A DNA stretch of 13,912 bases from CAYRIF01 sp964424205 (lineage in GTDB: Bacteria; Bacteroidota; Bacteroidia; Cytophagales; Cyclobacteriaceae), in the NCBI GenBank assembly GCA_964424205.1, contig CAYRIF010000071.1:1-13912 (forward strand), read 5' to 3'. The translations under genes were made by a program, and so were the position numbers. How positions within the stretch are numbered: position 1 is the stretch's first letter; each line of letters begins with the position of its first letter. The notes below the pieces were generated by a model, which saw only the letters and a list, made by a program, of their open reading frames with translations, searched no databases and was not told the origin of the DNA. Below are positions 1-6,547 of this stretch, piece by piece.

Positions 1-353
1 TAAATGGTGACTATTACTCAAATACTATAAAATTACTTTCAATGATTGTAATATCAGGTAATTATTGGACACCAGATTGTAACACAATTTTAAGTACTAA
101 TGATTCAATCTTAAATAGTAAGGATTTTGTAATTTATCCAAATCCGACAGCGGGTAATATTTATCTTAATTTCTTGTTAGAAAACAGAAATGCAAATTAT
201 AAAATCATAGATATTAATGGAAAAATATTAATAGAAGATCATTTGTCACAAAATGATAGCATAATTGATATTTCATCATTTGAAGCAGGGATTTATTTTA
301 TTTCTATTAGTACCAATGATAGAATCATTACAAGAAAAATCATTAAAGAGTAA
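1..353 (+). CDS. C-terminal end of a secreted protein with a T9SS type A sorting domain (partial)
   Basis: The reading frame is open from base 3 to a TAA at 351-353, giving 116 residues with no start, so this is the 3' end of a larger gene cut by the window edge. The last ~75 residues look like the Por_Secre_tail (type A) sorting domain of the type IX secretion system: the opening motif FVIYPNPTAGNIYLNF, a middle YKIIDINGKIL strand pair, then DISSFEAGIYFISIS and a basic KIIKE end. In this family the domain directs export across the outer membrane and is then removed, so the missing N-terminal part is probably an extracellular or surface protein. Its function cannot be read from what remains. 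It converges with the symporter gene and has no functional link to the respiratory cluster. Confidence 0.85.
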   Translation, partial: NGDYYSNTIKLLSMIVISGNYWTPDCNTILSTNDSILNSKDFVIYPNPTAGNIYLNFLLENRNANYKIIDINGKILIEDHLSQNDSIIDISSFEAGIYFISISTNDRIITRKIIKE

Positions 354-362
354 CTGGGTACA

Positions 363-450
363 ATCGAGTAGGGCTGACAGCCTAATTGACTGTCAGTGCG
401 CCTCTCACACCACGGCCTCAAAGGTTCACCCCAATACGGCGATTCGTAAA
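363..450 (-). other. Domain V/VI-like 3' end of the intron relic
   Basis: Read on the minus strand, bases 448 to about 405 resemble domain V (ATCGCCGTA pairing with GGCCGTGGT), but two of the nine proximal pairs are mismatched (C-C and A-G). The distal stem is only GGGG/CCTT-like around a TGAA loop. Next comes a clean hairpin resembling domain VI: CTGACAG at 390-396 and CTGTCAG at 374-380 (each as read on the minus strand), a perfect 7-bp stem with a 9-nt loop. The final CCCTACTCGAT matches the usual AY end of such introns. The mismatches suggest a ribozyme that no longer splices. Confidence 0.5.
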
Positions 451-642
451 GCATAGCGTGAAAGCTCTTTATGCCAATCATTCCTTTCCGTTACTTTTAA
501 GATAAGTCTATATAAATGCATTCCTTATCGAATTTTCACTTCACAATACGTTCAGTCCTTCCCCTTTTGTCAATCTTCTAGAGTGACGATTTTACTCGTT
601 TTTAGCTTGTTTCCTTCGGTACTATGACCTCTGCTGACTTCG

Positions 643-665
643 CTGCAACCAACTCATGGTTGCAG
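643..665. repeat. Inverted repeat (9-bp stem, 5-nt loop)
   Basis: CTGCAACCA at 643-651 is exactly complementary to TGGTTGCAG at 657-665, with the loop ACTCA between them. It directly abuts the pre-ORF-like motif of the intron relic and is most simply a stem of that intron RNA. No U-tract follows on either strand, so it does not look like an intrinsic terminator for the symporter or the T9SS gene. Confidence 0.6.
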
Positions 666-788
666 AGATCTCCCCTGGTAAGTTAAATATCCTTGTAACT
701 TCAAAATGCTGCATATAATCCGTTTCTTTTCCGCCCATATATTTGTATAAAAAAACATGCATCAATAAAAATTTGTCGTCGCTATTCC

Positions 789-2375
789 TTATGAGAAAAA
801 TACGTAAATCCCCACCACAACAATACAAATAGCCGCCCCAGCAACTTTCACATATTTCCAAGGGGTGATGTCTACTTGCTCTGTATATTTTTGAATGTAG
901 TCTTCTTTTCTAGGATAAAACTTCCCTATCAACAACATAATCAATACATTCAACACAAAAAGTATTGCCATGACATGCAAAAAGTGAGGGTAGTTTTCTT
1001 CTCCAATCACAAAAGGTTTTAATATAAACTGACCAATGATGTATAATACTGACCCCGAAATGATTCCAACCTTAGCGGCTATGGCAGGTACTCGCTTGGT
1101 CAAATAGCCCACAATAATAATGGTCAAAATTGGAATACTGTAAACACCATTTGCTTCTTGCAAATAACCAAACAATCCATCGGAGGCATACACTAGTAGC
1201 GGTGCAATAAACATAGAAATAACCGCCAAGCCTATTCCAAATAATTTTCCTGCTTTTACAATGGTTTTCTCATCCGCTTCTTTGTCGATATATTCTTTGT
1301 AAATATCTATTCCAAACAAGGTGACCGAACTATTCAAGGCGCTATTAAACGAGCTTAAAATAGCACCAAATAACACGGCTGCAAAAAAACCAACCAATGA
1401 AGCAGGCAATACTTTGCTTACCAACATTGGATATGCCTGATCGGCATGCTCTAATGTTCCTCCAAACATATGAAAGGCAATAATCCCAGGCAACACAACA
1501 ATAATGGGGCCTAATATTTTAATAAATGAACCTAATAATAATCCTTTTTGTCCTTCCTTTAAATTCTTTGCCCCCAGAGCTCGTTGGATAATTGCCTGAT
1601 TGGTTCCCCAGTAAAAGAGCTGCACCAGCATCATTCCAGTAAAAATTGTCGCAAAAGGAACAGAGGCATCAGCGTCTCCAATGGCATTAAATTTTTCGGG
1701 ATGGGAAGTAATCAATGTATCAATCCCTGTCATTAGACTGCCATCTCCAATTGCCCACAATCCAAAAACCGGAATCATCAATCCACCTATCAGCAAACCC
1801 ACTGCATTCACGGTGTCTGACACAGCTACCGCTTTCAGCCCTCCAAAAATAGCGTACACCGAGCCTATAATACCAATCCCCCAAACGGTAATCCACAATG
1901 CTACATGATCAGAAACTCCTAAAAGTTCAGGGATATTGAACATGGTATTGATTGCCAATGCGCCTGAATACAAAACAATGGGCAACAATATTACGGCATA
2001 ACCCGTCAGAAATAATCCTGAAGCGATTGCTTTGGTGGTAGTATCATATCGTCGCTCCAAAAACTGAGGAACTGTCGTAATACCACCTTTTAAATACCTT
2101 GGCAACAAAAAAACTGCTGTCACCACCATGGCTATGGCTGCTAAAGTCTCCCAAACCATGACCAAAATTCCTTCCTTAAATGCCGCACCATTTAACCCTA
2201 CAATCTGCTCTGTCGATAAATTTGTTAATAAAAGTGACCCGGCAATTACACCTGCTGTCAGACTTCTTCCTCCCAAAAAATAACCGTCAGATGAATTTTC
2301 ATCTGTGTTTCTTGTGGCATAATAAGCGATAACCGCTACCAATAATGTGAAGCCAATAAATGAAATTAGACCCAT
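789..2375 (-). CDS. SGLT-like sodium:solute symporter (SSS family)
   Basis: A 528-residue inner-membrane protein with about 13-14 hydrophobic segments, the usual size for the SSS/SLC5 family, which couples Na+ entry to solute uptake. It resembles Vibrio vSGLT along its whole length: YFLGGRSL near 32-39, NLSTEQIVG at 52-60 (Gln of the sugar site at 57), Glu76 in MVWETLAA, YWGTNQAIIQR at 255-265 with Asn259, and GAILSS at 337-342, whose serine pair matches the Na2 site of vSGLT. The residue two after Asn259 is Ala where vSGLT has an aromatic residue, so the substrate may not be galactose. The ATG at 2375 gives a normal N-terminus. The gene lies 28 nt after the CxxC protein gene on the same strand, so it may be the last gene of the cluster, although sodium symport has no obvious tie to oxidase assembly. 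Substrate unknown: sugar, inositol or another organic solute. Confidence 0.88.
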   Translation of the reverse strand: MGLISFIGFTLLVAVIAYYATRNTDENSSDGYFLGGRSLTAGVIAGSLLLTNLSTEQIVGLNGAAFKEGILVMVWETLAAIAMVVTAVFLLPRYLKGGITTVPQFLERRYDTTTKAIASGLFLTGYAVILLPIVLYSGALAINTMFNIPELLGVSDHVALWITVWGIGIIGSVYAIFGGLKAVAVSDTVNAVGLLIGGLMIPVFGLWAIGDGSLMTGIDTLITSHPEKFNAIGDADASVPFATIFTGMMLVQLFYWGTNQAIIQRALGAKNLKEGQKGLLLGSFIKILGPIIVVLPGIIAFHMFGGTLEHADQAYPMLVSKVLPASLVGFFAAVLFGAILSSFNSALNSSVTLFGIDIYKEYIDKEADEKTIVKAGKLFGIGLAVISMFIAPLLVYASDGLFGYLQEANGVYSIPILTIIIVGYLTKRVPAIAAKVGIISGSVLYIIGQFILKPFVIGEENYPHFLHVMAILFVLNVLIMLLIGKFYPRKEDYIQKYTEQVDITPWKYVKVAGAAICIVVVGIYVFFS

Positions 2376-2403
2376 AGTAATAATTTAACAAATATCATTC
2401 AGA

Positions 2404-2649
2404 CTATTTATTTGCATTCTTCTTGGCATTGTAATACCATAATCCAGAGATTGTACCTACAATTAAATACGGTGCTGCAAATAAGTAAAGTACACCATAA
2501 TTTAATGATGCCGCTAAAGCCGCTCCGCCATCACTCACATTATTTTCCATGGTGGCACGGCACATAGCACATTGCGCATGCGTTGCTGTGTTCATAAACA
2601 TCGCAAGCATTATCAATACACTGCTTAAGGCTATTTTCTTGAAATTCAT
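2404..2649 (-). CDS. Small exported CxxC membrane protein, function unknown
   Basis: An 81-residue protein. Residues 1-25 form a signal peptide (basic NFKK start, hydrophobic core, THA|Q cleavage-like site). Immediately after it comes QCAMCRA with Cys27 and Cys30, a short polar stretch, one transmembrane helix at about 50-72 and a lysine-rich tail. If cleaved, the mature protein would hold a periplasmic CxxC at its very N-terminus, anchored by a single helix with the tail in the cytoplasm. I recall similar small proteins near cytochrome oxidase genes in other Bacteroidota, but know of no assigned function. There is no CxxCH, so it is not a cytochrome c. It sits 33 nt after the DUF420 gene and 28 nt before the symporter. 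A role in copper handling or thiol redox during oxidase assembly is inferred from position and the CxxC only. Confidence 0.75.
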   Translation of the reverse strand: MNFKKIALSSVLIMLAMFMNTATHAQCAMCRATMENNVSDGGAALAASLNYGVLYLFAAPYLIVGTISGLWYYNAKKNANK

Positions 2650-2682
2650 TGGGTCAAAAATAGTTAATTTGCGGTTAATATC

Positions 2683-3198
2683 TTAGTGTTGGTAATACGG
2701 ACTTATCATCAAATAGACAATTACACCTGTGATTGCCACATAAAGCCAAATTGGAAATGTAATCTTTGCCAATTTTTTATGTTTGTCAAATTGCTCGGAC
2801 AATGCCCTCACAAAGGTAAAAAGTACCAATGGTATCACTGCTATAGATAACACAATATGCGTAATCAAAATAAAGAAGTAGACATATTTAATATTTCCCT
2901 CTCCTCCAAAGGATGTTGATTCACTCGTGACATGGTAAGCAATATATAATATCAAAAACAACGTGGACAAACCAATACAGCCTTTCATCAACCGCTCATG
3001 CAGTAGCCTTTTATTATTCTTAATTGCCACCACTGCCATAATTAATATGATAGCAGTGATGCCATTAATAGTCGCATAAATAGGTGGGAGAAAAGAGAAA
3101 TCATAGCCCTCAATTTTCACCCCAAAAAGTGCCGCCACTGCCAATGGAATAATAATGGATAATGCTGTGATCACTCGGTTTTGTTTCTTGCTAGTCAT
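2683..3198 (-). CDS. DUF420 membrane protein (YozB/CtaM-like), probable oxidase assembly factor
   Basis: A 171-residue membrane protein with about five hydrophobic segments and little soluble mass. It matches the DUF420 family: conserved histidines in LLHERLMK (His67), AYHVTS (His89), THIVLS (His114) and KHKKLAK (His140), and the closing FPIWLYVAITGVIVYLM at about 148-164. Staphylococcal CtaM, a DUF420 member, is needed for heme-copper oxidase activity, and the histidines could bind heme or metal, so a role in oxidase maturation is likely but unproven here. I chose the ATG at 3198, 4 nt after the sco stop codon. A TTG at 3234 would add 12 residues and overlap sco, and looks less likely. It is followed 33 nt later by the small CxxC protein gene. 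Confidence 0.85.
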   Translation of the reverse strand: MTSKKQNRVITALSIIIPLAVAALFGVKIEGYDFSFLPPIYATINGITAIILIMAVVAIKNNKRLLHERLMKGCIGLSTLFLILYIAYHVTSESTSFGGEGNIKYVYFFILITHIVLSIAVIPLVLFTFVRALSEQFDKHKKLAKITFPIWLYVAITGVIVYLMISPYYQH

Positions 3199-3202
3199 TA
3201 TA

Positions 3203-3865
3203 TTAATTATCCTTAGTTTCAAGCTTACTTTCAAGAATAGAAACTTCTCTTACCAGCCTATCAATATCACTTCTATTCGTAGCATCATAGTAGCCCCTAA
3301 TTTTTTTTTGTCCATCTACTAGCACCATCTGACTCGTAAAAAGCACTCCTAATGTATCTTTTGATAGTTTAGTAACCAGACCGCAATTCACAAAATTAAA
3401 CGTATGGGATGCTTCTCCTCTTACAAAATACCAATGCGCCTGGTCTGTTTTCCGGGTAGCTACATAAGTGCTGATGCTAGCCAGGGAATCCGCTATAGGA
3501 TTTAATGATATAGATAAAATCTGAAAGTTAGCATAGTCTTTGTAAAAATTATAAACCCTTGATAACTCTTCATTTTCATCATCACAGGGGGTTCCACACT
3601 TCGTGTAAAAGAAATTAATTACCGTAATTTTTTCTTCCAAAAATACTGCTCCGATATTGTCATTATCCTGTGTGCTAAACAAAAAATTATCTACAAAGTG
3701 TTGTTCTTTTTGATCACTACAATCAAAGGCAAGAGAATCAATTCCGTTTTCATAATATACGGGCAAATCGTAGTGATTTACGCCATAGAATTTTAGAAAT
3801 ATAAAAAGCAAGGTGGGTAGAACCACTACAAAAAAAAGGATAATACCTTTAGGGGAAATTTTCAT
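3203..3865 (-). CDS. SCO1/SenC family protein, atypical (conserved His missing)
   Basis: A 220-residue protein with an N-terminal membrane anchor (about 8-27) and a thioredoxin-fold domain facing the periplasm. SCO features visible are TVINFFYTKCGTPC at 81-94 with the CxxxC pair Cys90/Cys94, ILSISLNP at 116-123, HWYFVRG at 144-150, and VLVDGQKKIRGYYDAT at 181-196. SCO proteins deliver copper to, or reduce, the CuA site of subunit II, using two Cys and one His. That His normally lies shortly before the VLVD-type strand. Here the stretch reads GVLFTSQMVLVD, and no His occurs after residue 154. The protein may therefore act as a thiol oxidoreductase rather than a standard copper chaperone, or use another ligand such as His144, His154 or Cys161. 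It follows subunit IV by 70 nt, with a hairpin between them, and precedes DUF420 by 4 nt. Confidence 0.85.
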   Translation of the reverse strand: MKISPKGIILFFVVVLPTLLFIFLKFYGVNHYDLPVYYENGIDSLAFDCSDQKEQHFVDNFLFSTQDNDNIGAVFLEEKITVINFFYTKCGTPCDDENEELSRVYNFYKDYANFQILSISLNPIADSLASISTYVATRKTDQAHWYFVRGEASHTFNFVNCGLVTKLSKDTLGVLFTSQMVLVDGQKKIRGYYDATNRSDIDRLVREVSILESKLETKDN

Positions 3866-3870
3866 AATAT

Positions 3871-3902
3871 AAAAGAGTTCGCAGTAACAAAACTACGAAC
3901 TC
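3871..3902 (-). terminator. Intrinsic terminator-like hairpin between subunit IV and sco
   Basis: Read on the minus strand, GAGTTCGTAG (3902-3893) pairs with CTGCGAACTC (3884-3875). This is a 10-bp stem with one G-U pair and an 8-nt loop, and TTTT (3874-3871) follows at once. It lies 33 nt after the subunit IV stop and ends only 5 nt before the sco ATG. It could end the oxidase transcript, or attenuate it so that sco and the genes behind it are expressed at a lower level. The stem is only half GC and the U-tract is short, so termination would be partial at best. Confidence 0.6.
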
Positions 3903-3935
3903 ATTTGTTAATTTTCTTCTTAAGCAGCATGAAGT

Positions 3936-4262
3936 TTAGCGTACCAACAGGATTGCCGCTCCTTCAGTAATCAAAACTCCTACCAACCACAATACCAATA
4001 TCAAAGGCATAATGATTGTATAAATTAATGTCTTCTGCTCATGCCCCAAGTGCATAAACTCGGCAACAATATAAAAGGCTTTTACCAAAGTTAACGCGAT
4101 GAATATTGAGATTCTTAAGCTGCCAGCTGGCATTACATATGCCAGTGTAAACTCAATAGCAGTAATAATTGCCAAAATACCTGCCACCTTCCATATCTGT
4201 CTTATCTTTGCTTTATCAGCAGGTTGTACTATAACTTCGTTTATATTTTCGTGTAATTCCAT
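3936..4262 (-). CDS. Cytochrome c oxidase subunit IV (prokaryotic type)
   Basis: A 108-residue protein with three transmembrane helices (about 25-44, 51-70 and 78-100) and a short polar N-terminus. It fits the small prokaryotic subunit IV family of heme-copper oxidases. The signature KAFYIVAEFMHLGHE at 61-75 is the best-kept part of this family. The subunit has no redox centre and is thought to stabilise the oxidase. I chose the ATG at 4262 (MELHENINEV). A TTG at 4295 would add 11 residues and slightly overlap the subunit III stop, without improving the fit. It lies 33 nt after the larger subunit III gene and is the last structural oxidase gene before the hairpin at 3871-3902. Confidence 0.85.
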   Translation of the reverse strand: MELHENINEVIVQPADKAKIRQIWKVAGILAIITAIEFTLAYVMPAGSLRISIFIALTLVKAFYIVAEFMHLGHEQKTLIYTIIMPLILVLWLVGVLITEGAAILLVR

Positions 4263-4295
4263 ATCAGAATATTTATATATTTTTAAAATCAACAA

Positions 4296-5045
4296 TCAAA
4301 TTAAGTAGAAAAAGGTAAATACAAACACCCACACTAAATCTACAAAGTGCCAATACAATCCGACTTTCTCTACCATGTCATAGCTCCCTCTTTTGTCATA
4401 AGTCCCTACTGCCGTATTATAAAAAATAAGGAAATTTAATAGCACCCCGCTCAAAACGTGCGTACCATGAAACCCAGTAATGAAAAAGAACAACGCCGCA
4501 AAAGGCGGTGGTCCGTATTGATTAAAATTAAGGTTAGCCCCATGAAATATTCCACCAAATGCTTCTATTATACTTCCTTCTTCAGTACCCCGAATAAAGT
4601 GAGCCCATTCCCATGCTTGACAACCAAGGAAAGCTGCCCCACCAAGAATCGTCCATAACATCCACTTTTGAACTGCCTTTCTATCCATTCTGTGCCCTGC
4701 TTCCACGGCTAGTACCATGGTGACGCTACTCAATATCAACACAAATGTCATGATTCCTACGAACACCAATGGTAATGACATTCCATGCAAAAACGGCACT
4801 GCTTCAAACACCTTTTCGGGTATTGGCCACCATTCCTGTGAAAAAGTGAAGTCATCAACATTCCCTGCATAGGCATGGTTACTATATCGTACCAAACCGT
4901 ATGATATTAACAATCCAGAAAATGTGAACGCATCAGAAACCAAGAAAAGCCACATCATGACCTTTCCGTAGCTAACCGCAAAAGGGCTTTTTCCTCCTGC
5001 CCAAGGGCTTTCTTTTCTATTTACAACTGCTGCTGTACTTGCCAT
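4296..5045 (-). CDS. coxC: Cytochrome c oxidase subunit III (larger paralogue)
   Basis: A 249-residue integral membrane protein of the COX3 family, with about six hydrophobic segments. It shows the family signatures QAWEWAHF at 143-150 (Glu146 at the place of the conserved helix III glutamate), FHGTHVLSGVLLNF at 192-205 and YWHFVDLVWVFVFTFFYL at 231-248. Subunit III carries no redox metal; it binds lipids and keeps proton uptake through the D-channel of subunit I fast. The ATG at 5045 gives a normal start, 18 nt after the first subunit III gene. Of the two tandem paralogues this one is closer to classical subunit III, because it keeps the glutamate that its neighbour lacks. Confidence 0.92.
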   Translation of the reverse strand: MASTAAVVNRKESPWAGGKSPFAVSYGKVMMWLFLVSDAFTFSGLLISYGLVRYSNHAYAGNVDDFTFSQEWWPIPEKVFEAVPFLHGMSLPLVFVGIMTFVLILSSVTMVLAVEAGHRMDRKAVQKWMLWTILGGAAFLGCQAWEWAHFIRGTEEGSIIEAFGGIFHGANLNFNQYGPPPFAALFFFITGFHGTHVLSGVLLNFLIFYNTAVGTYDKRGSYDMVEKVGLYWHFVDLVWVFVFTFFYLI

Positions 5046-5063
5046 ATTAAGTTATCTTTTTAA

Positions 5064-5645
5064 TTATCGGAAAAATAGTAAAAATAAAAATAAATATACC
5101 CAAAGTGCGTCTAAAAAATGCCAATACGTAGCACATATACCTACCCATAACATATTTTTAGAATTTACGCTATTTCTAAAGGCTAAAATTAATACAATTA
5201 GCAAGAAAATAATACCCGTAATTAGGTGAAAAGCATGCACACCTGTGAAAATATATAAAAACGAACCAGATGGATTCCCTTCAAAAAACACATCTTGTGC
5301 TTCTAAATGATTCCATGCCATCAATTGTCCCTTTAAAAAGGCAATACCTAAAATCGAGGTAATCGTAATCGCAATTTTTAAGGATGTTTGTTTATTTTTT
5401 TTCGCTGAGAGGTATGCCCAATGCATGGTTATACTACTCAGTAAAATAATGCCTGTATTTATCCAAAATATCCTAGGTAAATCAAACTCAAGCCAATTTC
5501 CATCAGCTTGTCTGACAATGTAGGCACTTGTGAGTGATGCGAAAATCATAATAATGGAAGCTATCATCAGCCACATAATCATTCGCTTTGGGTGCATAGA
5601 CAATGTCTTCATTGCCTTATTTTTCATCTCTATATCAGTAGTCAT
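5064..5645 (-). CDS. Heme-copper oxidase subunit III family protein (smaller paralogue)
   Basis: A 193-residue protein with five hydrophobic segments, shorter than classical subunit III. Family motifs are MHPKRMIMWLMIAS near 17-30, TGVHAFHLITGI at 134-145 and YWHFLDALWVYLFLF at 174-188. At the place of the conserved helix III glutamate it has Asn (MAWNHLEA, 109-116). It probably assembles with the oxidase as a second subunit III, since two tandem subunit III genes are common in Bacteroidota oxidase clusters, but which copy occupies the classical site is not visible from sequence. Its ATG at 5645 overlaps the ctaB stop by 4 nt (ATGA), so translation of the two is likely coupled. The next gene, the larger paralogue, begins 18 nt downstream. 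Confidence 0.88.
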   Translation of the reverse strand: MTTDIEMKNKAMKTLSMHPKRMIMWLMIASIIMIFASLTSAYIVRQADGNWLEFDLPRIFWINTGIILLSSITMHWAYLSAKKNKQTSLKIAITITSILGIAFLKGQLMAWNHLEAQDVFFEGNPSGSFLYIFTGVHAFHLITGIIFLLIVLILAFRNSVNSKNMLWVGICATYWHFLDALWVYLFLFLLFFR

Positions 5646-6547
5646 ATTTTATCTAACAAAAAAGCAATTTGAATAATAGGTAAATATAAAAAAGAACCAA
5701 ACATGATTCGCAGTGCATATTTTCTTGAATCTTTACTGTCTAACTTTAAGCAATTTTTAATCAAACTAATCGCTTGTACCAAAAATAGCACCCCACAAAT
5801 GGTCACCACAATGGCTGAATTCATGCCTGTCAAGCCAAACCTCATCGGCAATAATCCCAAAGGAATCAAAAACAAGGTATAAGTCATTATTTGAAATGCA
5901 GTAGTCAAATCTTTCTTCCCTCTTCCAGGTAGTAATTTAAAGCCTGCTCTTTTATAATCATCGTCCGATACCCAAGCAATCGCCCAAAAATGTGGAAATT
6001 GCCAAATAAATTGAATGCTAAAAATCACCAATGCCAATGTATCAATAACTCCTGTAGCCGCCACCCAACCCAACAAAGGCGGTAATGCCCCTGGAATAGC
6101 ACCCATAAACACAGCAATTGGTCCTACTCGCTTTAGCGGTGTATATACGAATGCGTATAATACCAACGAGCAAAAAGATAACATGGTAGTGAGTAAATTC
6201 GTAAATTGAAATAGAATCAATAGTCCCACAACACCTAAAATAACAGCAAAAACTGTAGCTGCCTTCACACTTACCCTGCCTGTAGGCAGCGGACGATTCT
6301 CCGTCCTTTTCATCAAAGCGTCTAAATCTTTTTCAATGATTTGATTGATGGTCACTGAAGAAGCTGAAACCAAGAGTCCGCCAATACTCAACATCATCAA
6401 TACCAGCCAATTAACAGATCCCTGTGAAGCCAATGCATAACCAAAGGCCGCTGAAAAAGCAACCAAAAAGGATAACCTGAACTTCATTAATTCAAAATAT
6501 GCTTTTGCTTTTGCGGCAAACCCAATATTTAATGCGATACTGCTCAT
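5642..6547 (-). CDS. ctaB: Protoheme IX farnesyltransferase (heme O synthase)
   Basis: A 301-residue UbiA-family prenyltransferase with about eight to nine transmembrane helices. It adds a farnesyl group to heme B to make heme O, the first step to heme A. The first aspartate-rich motif is NQIIEKDLDALMKRT at 68-82, binding the farnesyl diphosphate through Mg2+, followed by ENRPLPTGRV. YTPLKR is at 135-140, and the second loop reads WVSDDDYKRAGFKLLP at 192-207. Length and motifs are normal for the enzyme. The ATG at 6547 shares one base with the ctaA stop (TAATG), and the end overlaps the next gene by 4 nt. This puts both heme A enzymes in the same transcript as the subunit I that uses their product. 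Confidence 0.95.
   Translation of the reverse strand: MSSIALNIGFAAKAKAYFELMKFRLSFLVAFSAAFGYALASQGSVNWLVLMMLSIGGLLVSASSVTINQIIEKDLDALMKRTENRPLPTGRVSVKAATVFAVILGVVGLLILFQFTNLLTTMLSFCSLVLYAFVYTPLKRVGPIAVFMGAIPGALPPLLGWVAATGVIDTLALVIFSIQFIWQFPHFWAIAWVSDDDYKRAGFKLLPGRGKKDLTTAFQIMTYTLFLIPLGLLPMRFGLTGMNSAIVVTICGVLFLVQAISLIKNCLKLDSKDSRKYALRIMFGSFLYLPIIQIAFLLDKI

Larger units (their letters stand above)
363..710 (-). mobile_element. Group II intron relic without reverse transcriptase
   Basis: This fills most of the 435-base gap between the T9SS gene (stop at 353) and the symporter (stop at 789). On the minus strand it contains, in order, a stretch resembling the pre-ORF region of bacterial group II introns, with GAAGTCAGCAGAGGTCATAG at 622-641, then GGACTGAAC near 550, and then a domain V/VI-like end with GGTGTGAGAGG near 400-411 and CCCTACTCGAT ending at 363. 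Only about 100 bases separate the pre-ORF-like part from domain V, where an intact intron would carry roughly 1.2-1.8 kb of reverse transcriptase/maturase gene. No intact ORF is present, so the element appears deleted and immobile. The 3' boundary (363) rests on the AY-type end. The 5' boundary is a guess; the true edge may lie anywhere from about 665 to 745. The assignment comes from remembered motif similarity, not a covariance search. Confidence 0.6.

Noticed and set aside
293..481. 62-codon minus-strand ORF at the left
   Set aside because: It crosses the T9SS gene antisense and the domain V/VI-like RNA end. Its apparent sequence is explained by the intron structure, not by a protein.
749..755. 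Run of seven T (minus strand) after the symporter as a terminator
   Set aside because: No stable stem precedes it; only the short palindrome TGCATG lies nearby.
622..861. 79-codon minus-strand ORF across the symporter end and the gap
   Set aside because: It overlaps the last 73 bases of the symporter in another frame and runs into the intron-like region. It shows no protein family features.
2655..2662. TATTTTTG on the minus strand before the CxxC protein gene as a Bacteroidota -7 promoter element
   Set aside because: It fits TAnnTTTG but has no -33 TTG at a suitable distance and would start transcription at the start codon itself. Such short matches are frequent in AT-rich DNA.
3199..3234. 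TTG start at 3234 for the DUF420 gene
   Set aside because: It would overlap sco by 32 nt and add a non-hydrophobic extension. The ATG at 3198, 4 nt after the sco stop, fits better.
4263..4295. TTG start at 4295 for subunit IV
   Set aside because: It adds 11 residues not typical of the family. The ATG at 4262 gives the expected MELHE-type start.
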